Positions 35,444 through 44,308 of a stretch of DNA of 64,000 nt are shown piece after piece. Numbering within the stretch: position 1 is the stretch's first letter; every line of letters begins with the position of its first letter. Location of the stretch: positions 1-64,000 of the forward strand of contig JAZKDW010000024.1 of assembly GCA_040387375.1 (NCBI GenBank). Reading direction: 5' to 3'. The notes under the pieces were generated by a model. It did not search any database. It was not told where the DNA came from and saw only the letters and a program-made list of their open reading frames with translations. Source of the stretch: JAZKDW01 sp040387375 (lineage in GTDB: Bacteria; Pseudomonadota; Gammaproteobacteria; Burkholderiales; Burkholderiaceae_D). The position numbers and the translations under genes are program-made.

Positions 35444-36610
35444 ATGAAAAAATTTCACGCAGTGATGCTGGCAGCAGCATTGTCCACCTCGGCGCACGCG
35501 CTTGCGCAGACCCCGGTGAAAATCGGCTTCATGTCCGAACTGTCCGGCCAGCTGGCCATCATCGGGCAGGAACAACTGGATGGCTTCATGCTGGTGCTCG
35601 ATCGTAACGGCGGCAAGCTCGGCGGTGTGCCGGTCCAGCTGTTCAAGGAAGACAGCCAGCTCAAGCCTGAACTGGCGGTCCAGATTGTGCAGAAGCTGAT
35701 CGAGAAGGAAAAAGTATCGATCATCACCGGCATCGGCGGCTCGAACGTGATGATGACCGTGCACAAGCAGATCACGGACAAGGAAGTGTTCCTGATCGGC
35801 TCGAATGCCGGCCCGGCCCCGATCGCCGGCGCGCAATGTTCGCCGTACCAGTTCATCACCTCATGGCAAAACGACCAGCAGTCCGAAGTGGTCGGCAAAT
35901 ACGCCACCGAAAAAGGCTACAAACGGGTGGTCGCGATGGCCCCTAATTATCAGGCTGGCAAGGACTATGTCGCCGGCTTCAAGCGTTTCTTCAAGGGCCA
36001 GATCATCGATGAAATCTATACACCGCTGACGCAGCCGGACTTCTCGGCCGAGCTGACCCAGGTGGCGGGACAGAAACCGGATGCCATTTACGTGTTTTAT
36101 CCGGGCGGACTGGGCGTGAACTTCGTGCGCCAGTATCAGCAAGCCGGCCTGCTGGGCAAGATTCCGCTGATCTCGACCTCCACCGCTGACGGCGCAACTT
36201 TGTCGGCGCAAAAGGAATCGGCGCTCGGCGTGGCGATCGGCACATTCTGGGGCCCAGACCTGAAAAATGCGGCCAACACGCGCTTCATGGCCGAGTTCGA
36301 AAAGAAGCACAACCGCATTCCATCGCAGTACGCAGCCCAGGGTTACGACTCGGCCCTGTTGCTCGATTCGGCAATCGCCAAGGTAAAAGGCAATGTCGGC
36401 GACAAGAAGGCGTTCATGGCGGCGCTGAAGGCGGCGGATTTCCAGTCGGTGCGCGGCAAGTTCAAATTCAACAACAATAACTTCCCGATTCATGACATGC
36501 GCATGCTCGAAGTCATCAAGGATGACAAGGGTCGCATCAACCTGAAGACAATTTCCACGCCGCTGCCGGATCACAAGGACGCTTACCATGCGTCGTGCCC
36601 GCTTAAATAA
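35444..36610 (+). CDS. ABC transporter substrate-binding protein (LivK-type), copy 2
   Basis: 388 residues; AGGAGG precedes the ATG. Signal peptide: MKKFHAVMLAAALSTSAHAL then AQ. Same length and nearly the same sequence as the protein from 31529-32695 (for example GSNAGPAPIAGAQCSPYQFI, NYQAGKDYVAGFKRFFKG). Differences cluster around the ligand-cleft loops SELSGQLAIIGQEQLDG and SIITGIGGSNVMMTV, so the two may bind different but related ligands. It directly precedes livHMGF and is its dedicated binding protein. Confidence 0.9.
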   Translation: MKKFHAVMLAAALSTSAHALAQTPVKIGFMSELSGQLAIIGQEQLDGFMLVLDRNGGKLGGVPVQLFKEDSQLKPELAVQIVQKLIEKEKVSIITGIGGSNVMMTVHKQITDKEVFLIGSNAGPAPIAGAQCSPYQFITSWQNDQQSEVVGKYATEKGYKRVVAMAPNYQAGKDYVAGFKRFFKGQIIDEIYTPLTQPDFSAELTQVAGQKPDAIYVFYPGGLGVNFVRQYQQAGLLGKIPLISTSTADGATLSAQKESALGVAIGTFWGPDLKNAANTRFMAEFEKKHNRIPSQYAAQGYDSALLLDSAIAKVKGNVGDKKAFMAALKAADFQSVRGKFKFNNNNFPIHDMRMLEVIKDDKGRINLKTISTPLPDHKDAYHASCPLK

Positions 36611-36637
36611 TTTTTCTGTTTAACCGGAGTTCGATGC

Positions 36638-37558
36638 ATGACCTGGGAAGTTTTCTTGACGCAGATGCTCAACGGCGTCCAGCTCGGCCTGCTGCTGTTT
36701 CTGCTGTCGGCCGGACTGACGCTGGTGTTCGGCATCATGAGTTTTGTCAATCTCGCGCACGGCTCGCTGTACATGATGGGCGCTTATTTTGCCGCGGCCG
36801 TGTTCGGCTGGACCGGATCCTTCCTGGCTGCGGCGCTGGTCGCGGTGCCGGCCACGATGGTGCTCGGCCTGCTGATCGAGCGCCTCATCCTGTACCGCCT
36901 GTATGACCGCGACCATCTCGACCAGGTGCTGGTGACTTTCGGCCTGATCCTGTTTTTCAACGAACTGGTCCGCATCATCTGGGGACCGTCCTCTGTATAC
37001 ATGAATGCCCCCAAGGCGCTAATGGGCACGGTCAACCTGTTCGGCCTGCCTTACGCGTCCTACCGCTTTGCCATCATTGCGATCGGACTGCTGGTGGCGG
37101 CCGGACTCTATCTGCTGATCCATCGCACCCGCATCGGCATGCTGATCCGCGCCGGCGCCTCGAATGCGTCGATGATCGGCGCGCTCGGCGTCAACATCAA
37201 GCTGCTCAACACGCTGGTGTTCGGTTTCGGCGCCGCGCTGGCCGGACTGGCCGGGCTGATGGCCGGGCCTATCCTGTCGGTGCAATCCGGCATGGGCGAG
37301 CCGATCCTGATCCTGACGCTGGTGGTGATCGTTACCGGCGGCATCGGATCCATACGCGGCGCGCTGTACGGCGCGCTGATAGTCGGCATCGTCGATACGG
37401 TCGGGCGGGCCTTCCTGCCCTTGCTGTTGCGCGAGGTGTTCGAGCGCTCGGTGGCGCAGGCCGCGGGACCGGCGATTGCGTCGATCCTGATCTATCTGTT
37501 CATGGCAGTTGTGCTGGCCATCAGGCCGCAGGGACTTTTTCCGGTGAAGCATGGTTAA
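36638..37558 (+). CDS. livH: LivH-type ABC permease (transporter 1)
   Basis: 306 residues with about eight hydrophobic helices. Family marks: GLTLVFGIMSFVNLAHGSLY near the N-terminus and GGIGSIRGALYGALIVG, the cytoplasmic loop that meets the ATPases. It forms the inner-membrane pore with LivM. Overlaps livM by 8 nt, so translation is coupled. Part of binding protein-livH-livM-livG-livF-MFS. Confidence 0.92.
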   Translation: MTWEVFLTQMLNGVQLGLLLFLLSAGLTLVFGIMSFVNLAHGSLYMMGAYFAAAVFGWTGSFLAAALVAVPATMVLGLLIERLILYRLYDRDHLDQVLVTFGLILFFNELVRIIWGPSSVYMNAPKALMGTVNLFGLPYASYRFAIIAIGLLVAAGLYLLIHRTRIGMLIRAGASNASMIGALGVNIKLLNTLVFGFGAALAGLAGLMAGPILSVQSGMGEPILILTLVVIVTGGIGSIRGALYGALIVGIVDTVGRAFLPLLLREVFERSVAQAAGPAIASILIYLFMAVVLAIRPQGLFPVKHG

Positions 37559-38531
37559 ATTAAATGTGCGTATCGTTGTCGCAGCGGCGTTCCTGACGCT
37601 GCTGGGACTGCTGCCCCTGATTGCCAACGCAATCGGGGAATCCTTCTACATCACGCTGTTCTCGCGCATCATGATCTACGGCCTTGCCGCGCTTGGTCTG
37701 AACCTGGTGCTCGGCTACGGCGGACTGGTCAGCCTCGGACACGCGCTTTACATCGGTGTCGGCGCTTATGCGGTCGGCATCCTCAGCGCGCATGGCATCG
37801 GCAACGGCTGGGCGCACCTGGCCGTGGCGCTTGCCGTCGGACTGGTTTTTGCGGTGCCGATCGGGCTGGTGTGCCTGCGCACCAGCGGCATGGCCTTCAT
37901 CATGATCACGCTGGCGTTCACACAGATGGTGTATTTCCTGGCGATCGGGCTGCGCCAGTATGGCGGCGAAGACGGCCTCGCGATTCCCCAGCGCAGCAAC
38001 TTTCATCTGTTTTCGATCGACGACAACACGGTCCTCTACTACGTGATTTATGCGGCGCTGCTGATGACGTTGTATGGCTGCTGGCGCCTGATCCATTCGC
38101 GCTTCGGCATGGTACTGCGCGGCAGCAAATCCAATCTGCGGCGCATGACCGCGCTGGGATTTCCGACGCTGCGCTACCGCCTCGTGGCCTACATTGTGTC
38201 GGCCCTGATCTGTGTCGTCGCCGGCCTGCTGCTGGCCAATGTCGCCCGCTACATGTCGCCGTCCTACATGGGATGGCATGTGTCGGCGGAACTGATCGTG
38301 ATGGCAGTGCTGGGCGGCATGGGCACCCTGGTGGGTCCGGTCATCGGCGCCACCGCCATGCTGTCGCTGGAAGAACTGCTGGCGTCGATGAAACTCGGTT
38401 TGCCATGGGAGCTGGATAAATTCATCAACAGCCATCTGATGGTCTTCATCGGCATCTTTGTGGTGATCGTCGGGCTGGTCCTGAAGCAGGGACTGTATGG
38501 TTATCTGCTTGCGCGCGAGAGAAAGTCCTGA
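37551..38531 (+). CDS. livM: LivM-type ABC permease (transporter 1)
   Basis: 326 residues, nine to ten helices. LivM landmarks: YGLAALGLNLVLGYGGLVSL, GHALYIGVGAYAVG, GGMGTLVGPVIGA. Second half of the permease pore. Starts inside the end of livH and ends 2 bp before livG. Confidence 0.92.
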   Translation: MVKLNVRIVVAAAFLTLLGLLPLIANAIGESFYITLFSRIMIYGLAALGLNLVLGYGGLVSLGHALYIGVGAYAVGILSAHGIGNGWAHLAVALAVGLVFAVPIGLVCLRTSGMAFIMITLAFTQMVYFLAIGLRQYGGEDGLAIPQRSNFHLFSIDDNTVLYYVIYAALLMTLYGCWRLIHSRFGMVLRGSKSNLRRMTALGFPTLRYRLVAYIVSALICVVAGLLLANVARYMSPSYMGWHVSAELIVMAVLGGMGTLVGPVIGATAMLSLEELLASMKLGLPWELDKFINSHLMVFIGIFVVIVGLVLKQGLYGYLLARERKS

Positions 38532-38533
38532 TC

Positions 38534-39280
38534 ATGCTGAAAGTACATAATCTCGTAAAACGTTTTGGCGGCCTGACCGCGACCGACGACCTGTCGCTGG
38601 AGGTCGCCGCCGGCGAACTGCACGCGATCATCGGACCCAATGGCGCCGGCAAAACCACGCTGATCCACCAGCTGTCCGGCGAATTCTTTCCGGACCAGGG
38701 ACGGATTGTCTTTAATGGCCGCGACATCACGCGCGAGGCGCCGTACCGCCGCGCGCTGGCCGGCCTCGGACGTTCGTACCAGCTGTCTTCGGTATTTTCC
38801 GAATTCACCGCGCTGGAAAATGTCGTGCTTGCCGCGCTGGCTCACGCCGGGCACAGCTTCCGTTTCTGGCGTCCGGTCATGCAGGAAAGTGCGCTGACCG
38901 ACGCGGCGATGGCGGCGCTGACCGAAGTCGGCCTGGCGGGCCAGGCCCGGCAGATCGTGGCGAACATGGCGCACGGCGAACGGCGTCAGCTGGAACTGGC
39001 GATGGTGCTGGTGACCAAACCCAGGCTGCTGTTGCTGGATGAGCCGATGGCAGGCATGAGCCATCATGAATCGGAAAGCGTCGTTGCGCTGCTGTCAAAG
39101 CTGAAGGGGCAATACGCGATCCTGCTGGTCGAGCACGACATGGATGCGGTCTTCGCGCTGGCCGACCGGATCACGGTGCTGGTCTACGGCCGGCCGATTG
39201 CCACCGGCACGCCGGACGAGATCCGCAACAACGCGGCCGTGCGTGATGCCTATCTTGGCGATGCAGAGGAGGTCATTTGA
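38534..39280 (+). CDS. livG: LivG-type ABC ATPase (transporter 1)
   Basis: 248 residues. Walker A GPNGAGKT (37-44), a family-atypical signature segment ANMAHGERRQLELAM in place of LSGGQ, Walker B LLLLDEPMAGMS and H-loop VEHDMD. The weak signature (AHGERR) is usual for LivG. Overlaps livF by 4 nt. Confidence 0.93.
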   Translation: MLKVHNLVKRFGGLTATDDLSLEVAAGELHAIIGPNGAGKTTLIHQLSGEFFPDQGRIVFNGRDITREAPYRRALAGLGRSYQLSSVFSEFTALENVVLAALAHAGHSFRFWRPVMQESALTDAAMAALTEVGLAGQARQIVANMAHGERRQLELAMVLVTKPRLLLLDEPMAGMSHHESESVVALLSKLKGQYAILLVEHDMDAVFALADRITVLVYGRPIATGTPDEIRNNAAVRDAYLGDAEEVI

Positions 39281-39990
39281 TGAAGCGGCTGCTTGAAGTG
39301 CGTGATGTCGAATCACGTTATGGAGCCAGCCAGGTGCTGTTCGGGGTGTCGTTCGATGTCCATGAAGGCGAGCTGGTGACGCTGATCGGCCGCAACGGCA
39401 TGGGCAAGACAACCACGGTCAAGAGCGTGATGGGTTTGCTGGCGCCGCACAAGGGCTCGGTGTCGCTCGGCGGCGAACAGCTGCAGGGCCAGCCGAGCTA
39501 CCGTGTCGCGCGCGCGGGTATCGGACTGGTGCCGGAAGGGCGCCAGATATTCCCCAACCTGACGGTGCGGGAAAACCTGGTCGCGACCGCAGAAAACCGC
39601 AACCATGCACCCAATCCGTGGACGCTGGAACAGGTCTATGAGATGTTCCCGCGGCTCAAGGAGCGTGAGCGCAATCTCGGCTCCAACCTGTCGGGCGGCG
39701 AACAGCAGATGCTGGCCATCGGCCGCGCGCTGCTGACCAATCCCCGGCTGCTGATCCTGGATGAAGCCACCGAGGGCCTGGCGCCGCTGGTGCGCGCCGA
39801 GATCTGGAAGTGCCTGGAACGCCTGAAAACAGCCGGCCTGGCGCTGATCGTCATCGACAAGAACATCGGGCCGCTGCTGCGTCTGGCGGATCGGCATTAT
39901 GTGCTCGAGAAGGGACGCATCGTCTGGAGCGGCACTTCAGAAGAATTGCGCTCCCAACCGGAGGTCCTGCATGAATTTGTCGGGGTCTGA
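39277..39990 (+). CDS. livF: LivF-type ABC ATPase (transporter 1)
   Basis: 237 residues. Walker A GRNGMGKTT, signature LSGGEQQMLAIGRALL, Walker B LLILDEATEGLAP. One oddity: the H-loop His is replaced; the segment reads LIVIDKNIGPLLRLAD where most LivF proteins have an E-Q/H pair. LivF proteins often lack this His, with LivG supplying the catalytic one. The 3' end overlaps the MFS gene by 20 nt. Confidence 0.92.
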   Translation: MMKRLLEVRDVESRYGASQVLFGVSFDVHEGELVTLIGRNGMGKTTTVKSVMGLLAPHKGSVSLGGEQLQGQPSYRVARAGIGLVPEGRQIFPNLTVRENLVATAENRNHAPNPWTLEQVYEMFPRLKERERNLGSNLSGGEQQMLAIGRALLTNPRLLILDEATEGLAPLVRAEIWKCLERLKTAGLALIVIDKNIGPLLRLADRHYVLEKGRIVWSGTSEELRSQPEVLHEFVGV

Positions 39991-41203
39991 AAGGGCGCAG
40001 TTGGCGCAAACGGCAACGCCGACCGACTGGCCGCGCCTGGCTCTGCTGTTCCTGTGCGGCGTGTTCGGTTCGACCCAGATCGGCAAGCTGCCGCCATCGA
40101 TGGCGGAGTTGCATGCGCAGTTCAACGCCACCATGGTGCAACTGGGGTGGATCGCATCGATCTTCAATCTGCTGGCGGCAACCAGCGGCCTGGCGATCGG
40201 CCTGATGGCGGATCGTATCGGCCAGCGCCGTATTCTCAAGGCCGGCCTGGCGGTGTTGGCCCTGGGCGCCATGCTGGGCGCGCTCAGCAACTCGCTGCCG
40301 CTGCTGTTCATGTCGCGTGTGATCGAAGGACTGGGATTCCTGTGTGTGGTGGTCGGCGCACCGGTGCTGCTGCGCGAGGCATCCGGGATCGGCCATCGGC
40401 ATCTGGTGCTGGGCATCTGGGGCAGTTACATGGGCATCGGCATGACCTCTATGATGCTGCTGTCGCCGTACCTGATTGCATGGGCCGGATGGCGCTCCGT
40501 ATGGTGGTTCAGCGCCGCTGGCGCAGTGCTGCTTCTGGCAATCACGATCCTGACTTTTCCCGGCAATGCGCGCAACGCGGCGCCGGGCCAGAGCGGCGCA
40601 GGTGTCCTGAAGGGGCTGCGGGTCGCCGCGCCCTGGCTGGTTGCCTGCTGCTTTGCGCTCTATTCGAGCGAATGGATTTCAATGATGATCTGGCTGCCGA
40701 CGTTCCTGCGCCAGGAATTGGGGATGACGCTGGTGGCGGCGACGCCGATCGTGGCGGTCATCATCCTCGCCAATTCGCCGGGCAACTGGCTGGGCGGTTA
40801 CATGGCGCAGCGCGGCGTGCATTATTCGCATGCGGTAGTGGCCGCCACGTCAGTCATGGGTGTGCTCGGCTGGTGTGTGCTGTCATTCGATTTTGCACCG
40901 ATCGTGAAGTTCGGGATGTGTGTGATGTTTTCATTCGCCGGCGGCATCATTCCGGGAACGATTTTTTCGAGCGTGCCGGCACTGGCTTCGCGGCATGGCA
41001 ATCTTGGCGCCATCAACGGACTGGTAGCGCAAGGCGCCAACGTCGGCATCCTGTTCGGTCCGCCGCTGGCGGCGGCGGTGGTGACGATGAGCGGCAGCTG
41101 GCGTGGCCTCGGCCCCGCCTACCTGCTCGCGTCGGCGCTCTGCGCGACGCTGATTCTGGTGGCGGGTGGCTGGACATCGCAACGCGGCGCAGCAAGAGGC
41201 TGA
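39971..41203 (+). CDS. MFS transporter
   Basis: 410 residues from the ATG at 39971 (MNLSGSERAQLAQ), which lies within the end of livF; a longer reading lacks support. Twelve hydrophobic helices. The MFS loop motif between helices 2 and 3 reads GLMADRIGQRRILKAG. CynX/aromatic-acid-carrier-like order (SWRGLGPAYLLASALCATLI end). Having an MFS carrier fused in translation to a liv operon suggests either a second import route or export of a toxic intermediate. A hairpin (CCGGTT-ACCC-AACCGG, 41208-41223) follows. Confidence 0.87.
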   Translation: MNLSGSERAQLAQTATPTDWPRLALLFLCGVFGSTQIGKLPPSMAELHAQFNATMVQLGWIASIFNLLAATSGLAIGLMADRIGQRRILKAGLAVLALGAMLGALSNSLPLLFMSRVIEGLGFLCVVVGAPVLLREASGIGHRHLVLGIWGSYMGIGMTSMMLLSPYLIAWAGWRSVWWFSAAGAVLLLAITILTFPGNARNAAPGQSGAGVLKGLRVAAPWLVACCFALYSSEWISMMIWLPTFLRQELGMTLVAATPIVAVIILANSPGNWLGGYMAQRGVHYSHAVVAATSVMGVLGWCVLSFDFAPIVKFGMCVMFSFAGGIIPGTIFSSVPALASRHGNLGAINGLVAQGANVGILFGPPLAAAVVTMSGSWRGLGPAYLLASALCATLILVAGGWTSQRGAARG

Positions 41204-41313
41204 AGGACCGGTTACCCAACCGGAATTATGATAGCGGAACGGCAGTCAAGGGTTTGCCGTTCCATTCAAAAAAAAAGGCCACTGAGGCCCACTTGACAAC
41301 TGAGGAGCATGTT

Positions 41314-42543
41314 ATGAGTTCTGCAACCGACAATGGTGGCGCGACAGCGTCGTCCTTCGACCTGTTCAACCTTCCGGATTCGTACTACGACGATCCGTAC
41401 CCGTTCTTCCGCGACCTGCGCGACAACGATCCGCTGCATGTGAACGCCGACGGCTCCGTGCTGGTGACCCGCTACGAAGACGTGAAAGCGGTATGGCGCG
41501 ACTTGTCCGGCGTGGTCAATCGTGAAGAGATGTACCGCAAGAAGTTCGGCGAAGGCCCTCTTCTCGAACATCATACGTCGACCATGCTGTTCCGCGATCC
41601 GCCGGACCACGACCGTCTGCGCGATATCGTCAATCCGTTCTTCACCCAGTCGTCGATGGAGAAGCTGCGCCTGAGCGTTGAAGGCATCGTCGACAAGCTC
41701 CTGGACGAAATCGAGGGGCGTGGCGAGATCGACTTCGTCGCCGATTTTGCATCGCTGATTCCGATCAAGGTGATCTGCGACATCTTCGGCGTGCCGCGGG
41801 AAGACGGTCCGATCATCCGCGACCTCGGCGCCCAGGTGCTGCTGCCGCTGAATCCGGCGGTATCGCCGGAGGTGGTGCAGGCCGGGCATGACGCGACCGG
41901 AAAATTCATGGAGTACCTGCGGCCGTTCGTGCAGGAATGGCGCCGCCGTCCGATCGAGGACGTGCCGAGCAATATCATCAGCGGCATGGTTGCGGCTGAA
42001 AAGCGCGGCGACAAGATCAGCGAAGCGGAGATGCTGCACATGTGCATCGTGGTCCTCAATGGCGGACATGAAACCACCACCAACCTGCTGGGCCTGTCGA
42101 CGCTGGCGCTGATGAAAAACCGGGACCAGTTCCAGAGGATCGCCAACGACCCGGCCATAGTCGGCAGCGGTATCGAGGAATGCCTGCGTTATACGACGCC
42201 GCTGCAGTTGCAGGGACGGCGCACCACACGCGAGATCACGATTCCGTGCGGTTCGATTCCAGCCAATACCGAAATCATCATTTCGCAGGCCGCCGCCAAC
42301 CGCGATGAACGGGTGATCGCCGATCCGGACAAGTTCGACCTCGGCCGCCGGCCGAACCCGCACCTTGCATTCGGCGCTGGCATCCATGTCTGCCTGGGCC
42401 GGCCGCTGGCACGGCTGGAAGCAGGTATCGCGTTGCCGAAGCTGGCGCGGCGGTTCCCGAATCTGGAGCTGGCCGGCAAGCCTGTTTATAATCGCAATGC
42501 GCGGTTCCGCGGCATTCAGAAAATGATGGTCAAACTGGGGTAG
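41314..42543 (+). CDS. Cytochrome P450 (bacterial class I)
   Basis: 409 residues from the ATG at 41314, GAGGAG upstream. Heme motif FGAGIHVCLGRPLAR with thiolate C360; ExxR at E289-R292; I-helix G250-G-H-E-T254-T with the oxygen-activating acid-threonine pair. It is soluble, without a membrane anchor. Reductase gene follows by 9 bp, and a matching [2Fe-2S] ferredoxin gene is at 35030. Reaction: O2-dependent hydroxylation or demethylation of a small hydrophobic substrate. CYP family could not be assigned; aromatic acids or terpenoids are candidates given the transport genes. Confidence 0.93.
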   Translation: MSSATDNGGATASSFDLFNLPDSYYDDPYPFFRDLRDNDPLHVNADGSVLVTRYEDVKAVWRDLSGVVNREEMYRKKFGEGPLLEHHTSTMLFRDPPDHDRLRDIVNPFFTQSSMEKLRLSVEGIVDKLLDEIEGRGEIDFVADFASLIPIKVICDIFGVPREDGPIIRDLGAQVLLPLNPAVSPEVVQAGHDATGKFMEYLRPFVQEWRRRPIEDVPSNIISGMVAAEKRGDKISEAEMLHMCIVVLNGGHETTTNLLGLSTLALMKNRDQFQRIANDPAIVGSGIEECLRYTTPLQLQGRRTTREITIPCGSIPANTEIIISQAAANRDERVIADPDKFDLGRRPNPHLAFGAGIHVCLGRPLARLEAGIALPKLARRFPNLELAGKPVYNRNARFRGIQKMMVKLG

Positions 42544-42552
42544 GGTTAAGAC

Positions 42553-43782
42553 ATGGGTTCAGGTGTGGTGATTGTGGGAGCGGGCCAGGCGGCCTGCCAG
42601 GCGGCGGCGTCGCTGCGGCAGATGGGATATGAGGGGGCGCTGACCCTGATCGGCGAGGAATCATACCTGCCTTACCAGCGGCCGCCGCTCAGCAAGACCT
42701 TCCTGAAAGACGGCGCGGGCTACGACAGCGTGCAGCTGCGTCCGCAGAGTTTTTTCGAAACGATCAATTGCACGGTGCGTACCGGCGTGCGCGCCGTGTC
42801 GATCAACCGGGCCCAGCATCTGGTGAACCTCGATAACGGCGAGTCGATCGAATACGAGTCGCTGATACTGGCCACCGGCGCCCGCGCCCGGCCTTATCCG
42901 GCGCTGGCGCAGGCGGCGCCGAATGTGCATTATCTGCGCACTGTCGATGATGCCACCGCGCTTGCCGCCTCCTTGTCGCGCGCGCGCCGGATTGCCATTA
43001 TCGGCGCCGGTTATGTGGGAATGGAAGTAGCGGCGTCGGCAACCCAGCTCGGCGTTGAAGTCGCGGTCTATGAAGCGGCGCCGCGTGTGATGCAGCGTTC
43101 GATCGGGCCGGTGACATCGGCGGCGATCGAGGGTGTGCATGCCCGGCGCGGTGTGCAGCTGCACCTGAATACGCCGATCGCCGGCATTCATCATGACGGG
43201 CAGGGCGGGCCGCTGACAATCAGCGCCGGCAGCGTGGCGCCGTACACGGTCGATGCGCTGGTCATCGGCATCGGCGCCGAATCGAACATCGAGCTTGCCG
43301 CCGAAGCCGGACTGGATTGCGGACGCGGCATCATGATCGACGCCGTCTGCCGTACCAGCGACCCAGCGATTTTTGCGATCGGCGATTGCACCGAGCAGAC
43401 ACATCCGGTGTACGGTCCGGGCTTCCGGCTGGAGTCGGTGCAGAATGCGATCGAGCAGGGCAAGTGCGCCGCCGCCACCATAGCAGGCAAACCGCAACCG
43501 CCGGCCGGTGTGCCCTGGTTCTGGTCCGATCAGTACGAACACCGGATCCAGGTTGCCGGCCTGTCGGCGGATCACGACCAGTTCATCGTGCGCAAGCCGC
43601 AGGCGGATGGCGGGGAATCGGTCAGCCAGTCGGTCTGGTATCTGCGCGATCGCAAGGTGATCGCGGTCGAGGGACTCGATGCGCCCAAGGATTTCATGGC
43701 CGGACGGACGCTGATCAAGAGCGGGGCGGAAGTTAATCCGGACAGTCTGGCGGATCCGGCGATCGCGCCGCAAGCGGCATAA
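42553..43782 (+). CDS. Putidaredoxin reductase-like FAD oxidoreductase
   Basis: 409 residues. FAD-binding GAGQAA at 9-14, FAD loop LPYQRPPLSKTFL, NADH-binding IIGAGYVGMEVAA near 146-158, ATGAR near 109, and second FAD motif FAIGDCTEQ. It matches putidaredoxin and rhodocoxin reductases. It takes electrons from NADH to the [2Fe-2S] ferredoxin (35030) that drives the P450 encoded directly upstream. The C-terminal dimer-like domain (PWFWSDQYEHRIQVAG) is intact. Confidence 0.93.
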   Translation: MGSGVVIVGAGQAACQAAASLRQMGYEGALTLIGEESYLPYQRPPLSKTFLKDGAGYDSVQLRPQSFFETINCTVRTGVRAVSINRAQHLVNLDNGESIEYESLILATGARARPYPALAQAAPNVHYLRTVDDATALAASLSRARRIAIIGAGYVGMEVAASATQLGVEVAVYEAAPRVMQRSIGPVTSAAIEGVHARRGVQLHLNTPIAGIHHDGQGGPLTISAGSVAPYTVDALVIGIGAESNIELAAEAGLDCGRGIMIDAVCRTSDPAIFAIGDCTEQTHPVYGPGFRLESVQNAIEQGKCAAATIAGKPQPPAGVPWFWSDQYEHRIQVAGLSADHDQFIVRKPQADGGESVSQSVWYLRDRKVIAVEGLDAPKDFMAGRTLIKSGAEVNPDSLADPAIAPQAA

Positions 43783-43851
43783 TTAAAGCGGGCTGGAAAG
43801 GCATTGCGCTTTTCCGGTGTGCTATTTCCATCCCCTGAGCCAGCGGGTTAT

Positions 43852-43945
43852 GGATTCCCGCTTTCGCGGGAATGACGGTGGTAAGAGTGACGGTCATACC
43901 AATTACCACCGTCATTCCCGCGAAAGCGGGAATCCAGACTGAGCC
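43852..43945. repeat. Perfect 33 bp inverted repeat pair (REP-like)
   Basis: Arms 43852-43884 and 43903-43935 are exact reverse complements separated by 18 bp. Each contains the inner hairpin ttcccgctttcgcgggaa. Related single arms occur at 32768 and decayed ones at 20120 and 17350. It separates the P450 reductase gene from the second transporter and could terminate or shield transcription. Confidence 0.85.
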
Positions 43946-44243
43946 TGCATCACAATGTCGTCATGCCGACCCCACCAGGCTTGACCAATACGCTCACCTC
44001 CGCCGCATGAATGGATAAAGTCCATCGCAGGCGCTTCTGCCAGCCGTCACCATTCCTCTTTTTGTTATTCTGCAAAACACAATATTTAACAAAATTTGTG
44101 GGGATTCGATCAGAAAAAAATCGTCATTCCCCGGGATAGCATAGTCGGAAGGCCTGCGAAGTTGGCCTCCCATGCCCGGCAAGAACAACTGTTGTTCCGT
44201 CATGCAGGTTGCCCCGGCTAAAGAGGGCACTCTACAATCTATT

Positions 44244-44256
44244 ACGAAAATTTCGT
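44244..44256. promoter_or_regulatory. Palindrome ACGAAA-A-TTTCGT
   Basis: A perfect 13-base palindrome lies upstream of the Tat binding-protein gene, with a half-site (gacgaaaaatt) repeated at 44278. Plausible operator; no regulator is encoded next to it. Confidence 0.3.
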
Positions 44257-44308
44257 CATCGATCCACCCTGGACATGACGAAAAATTAATTAAAACAATG
44301 GAGACGAC

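Larger units (their letters stand above)
43783..44308. other. Intergenic region with REP pair and possible operator
   Basis: 526 bp. It holds the perfect inverted repeat at 43852-43935, a downstream repeat tail (catcacaatgtcgtcatgcc), and an AT-rich zone near 44080. A palindrome ACGAAA-A-TTTCGT is at 44244-44256, 53 bp before the second transporter operon. No gene was supported. Confidence 0.55.

Noticed and set aside
41208..41223. Hairpin CCGGTT-ACCC-AACCGG as terminator between the MFS and P450 genes
   Set aside because: The stem is short and there is no T-tract after it; could be an mRNA feature only.
41266..42387. 373-codon minus-strand frame across the P450
   Set aside because: The plus-strand P450 has every family motif; the reverse frame has none.
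43852..43935. Inverted repeats as a CRISPR array
   Set aside because: Only two arms in opposite orientation, no regular spacers and no cas genes.
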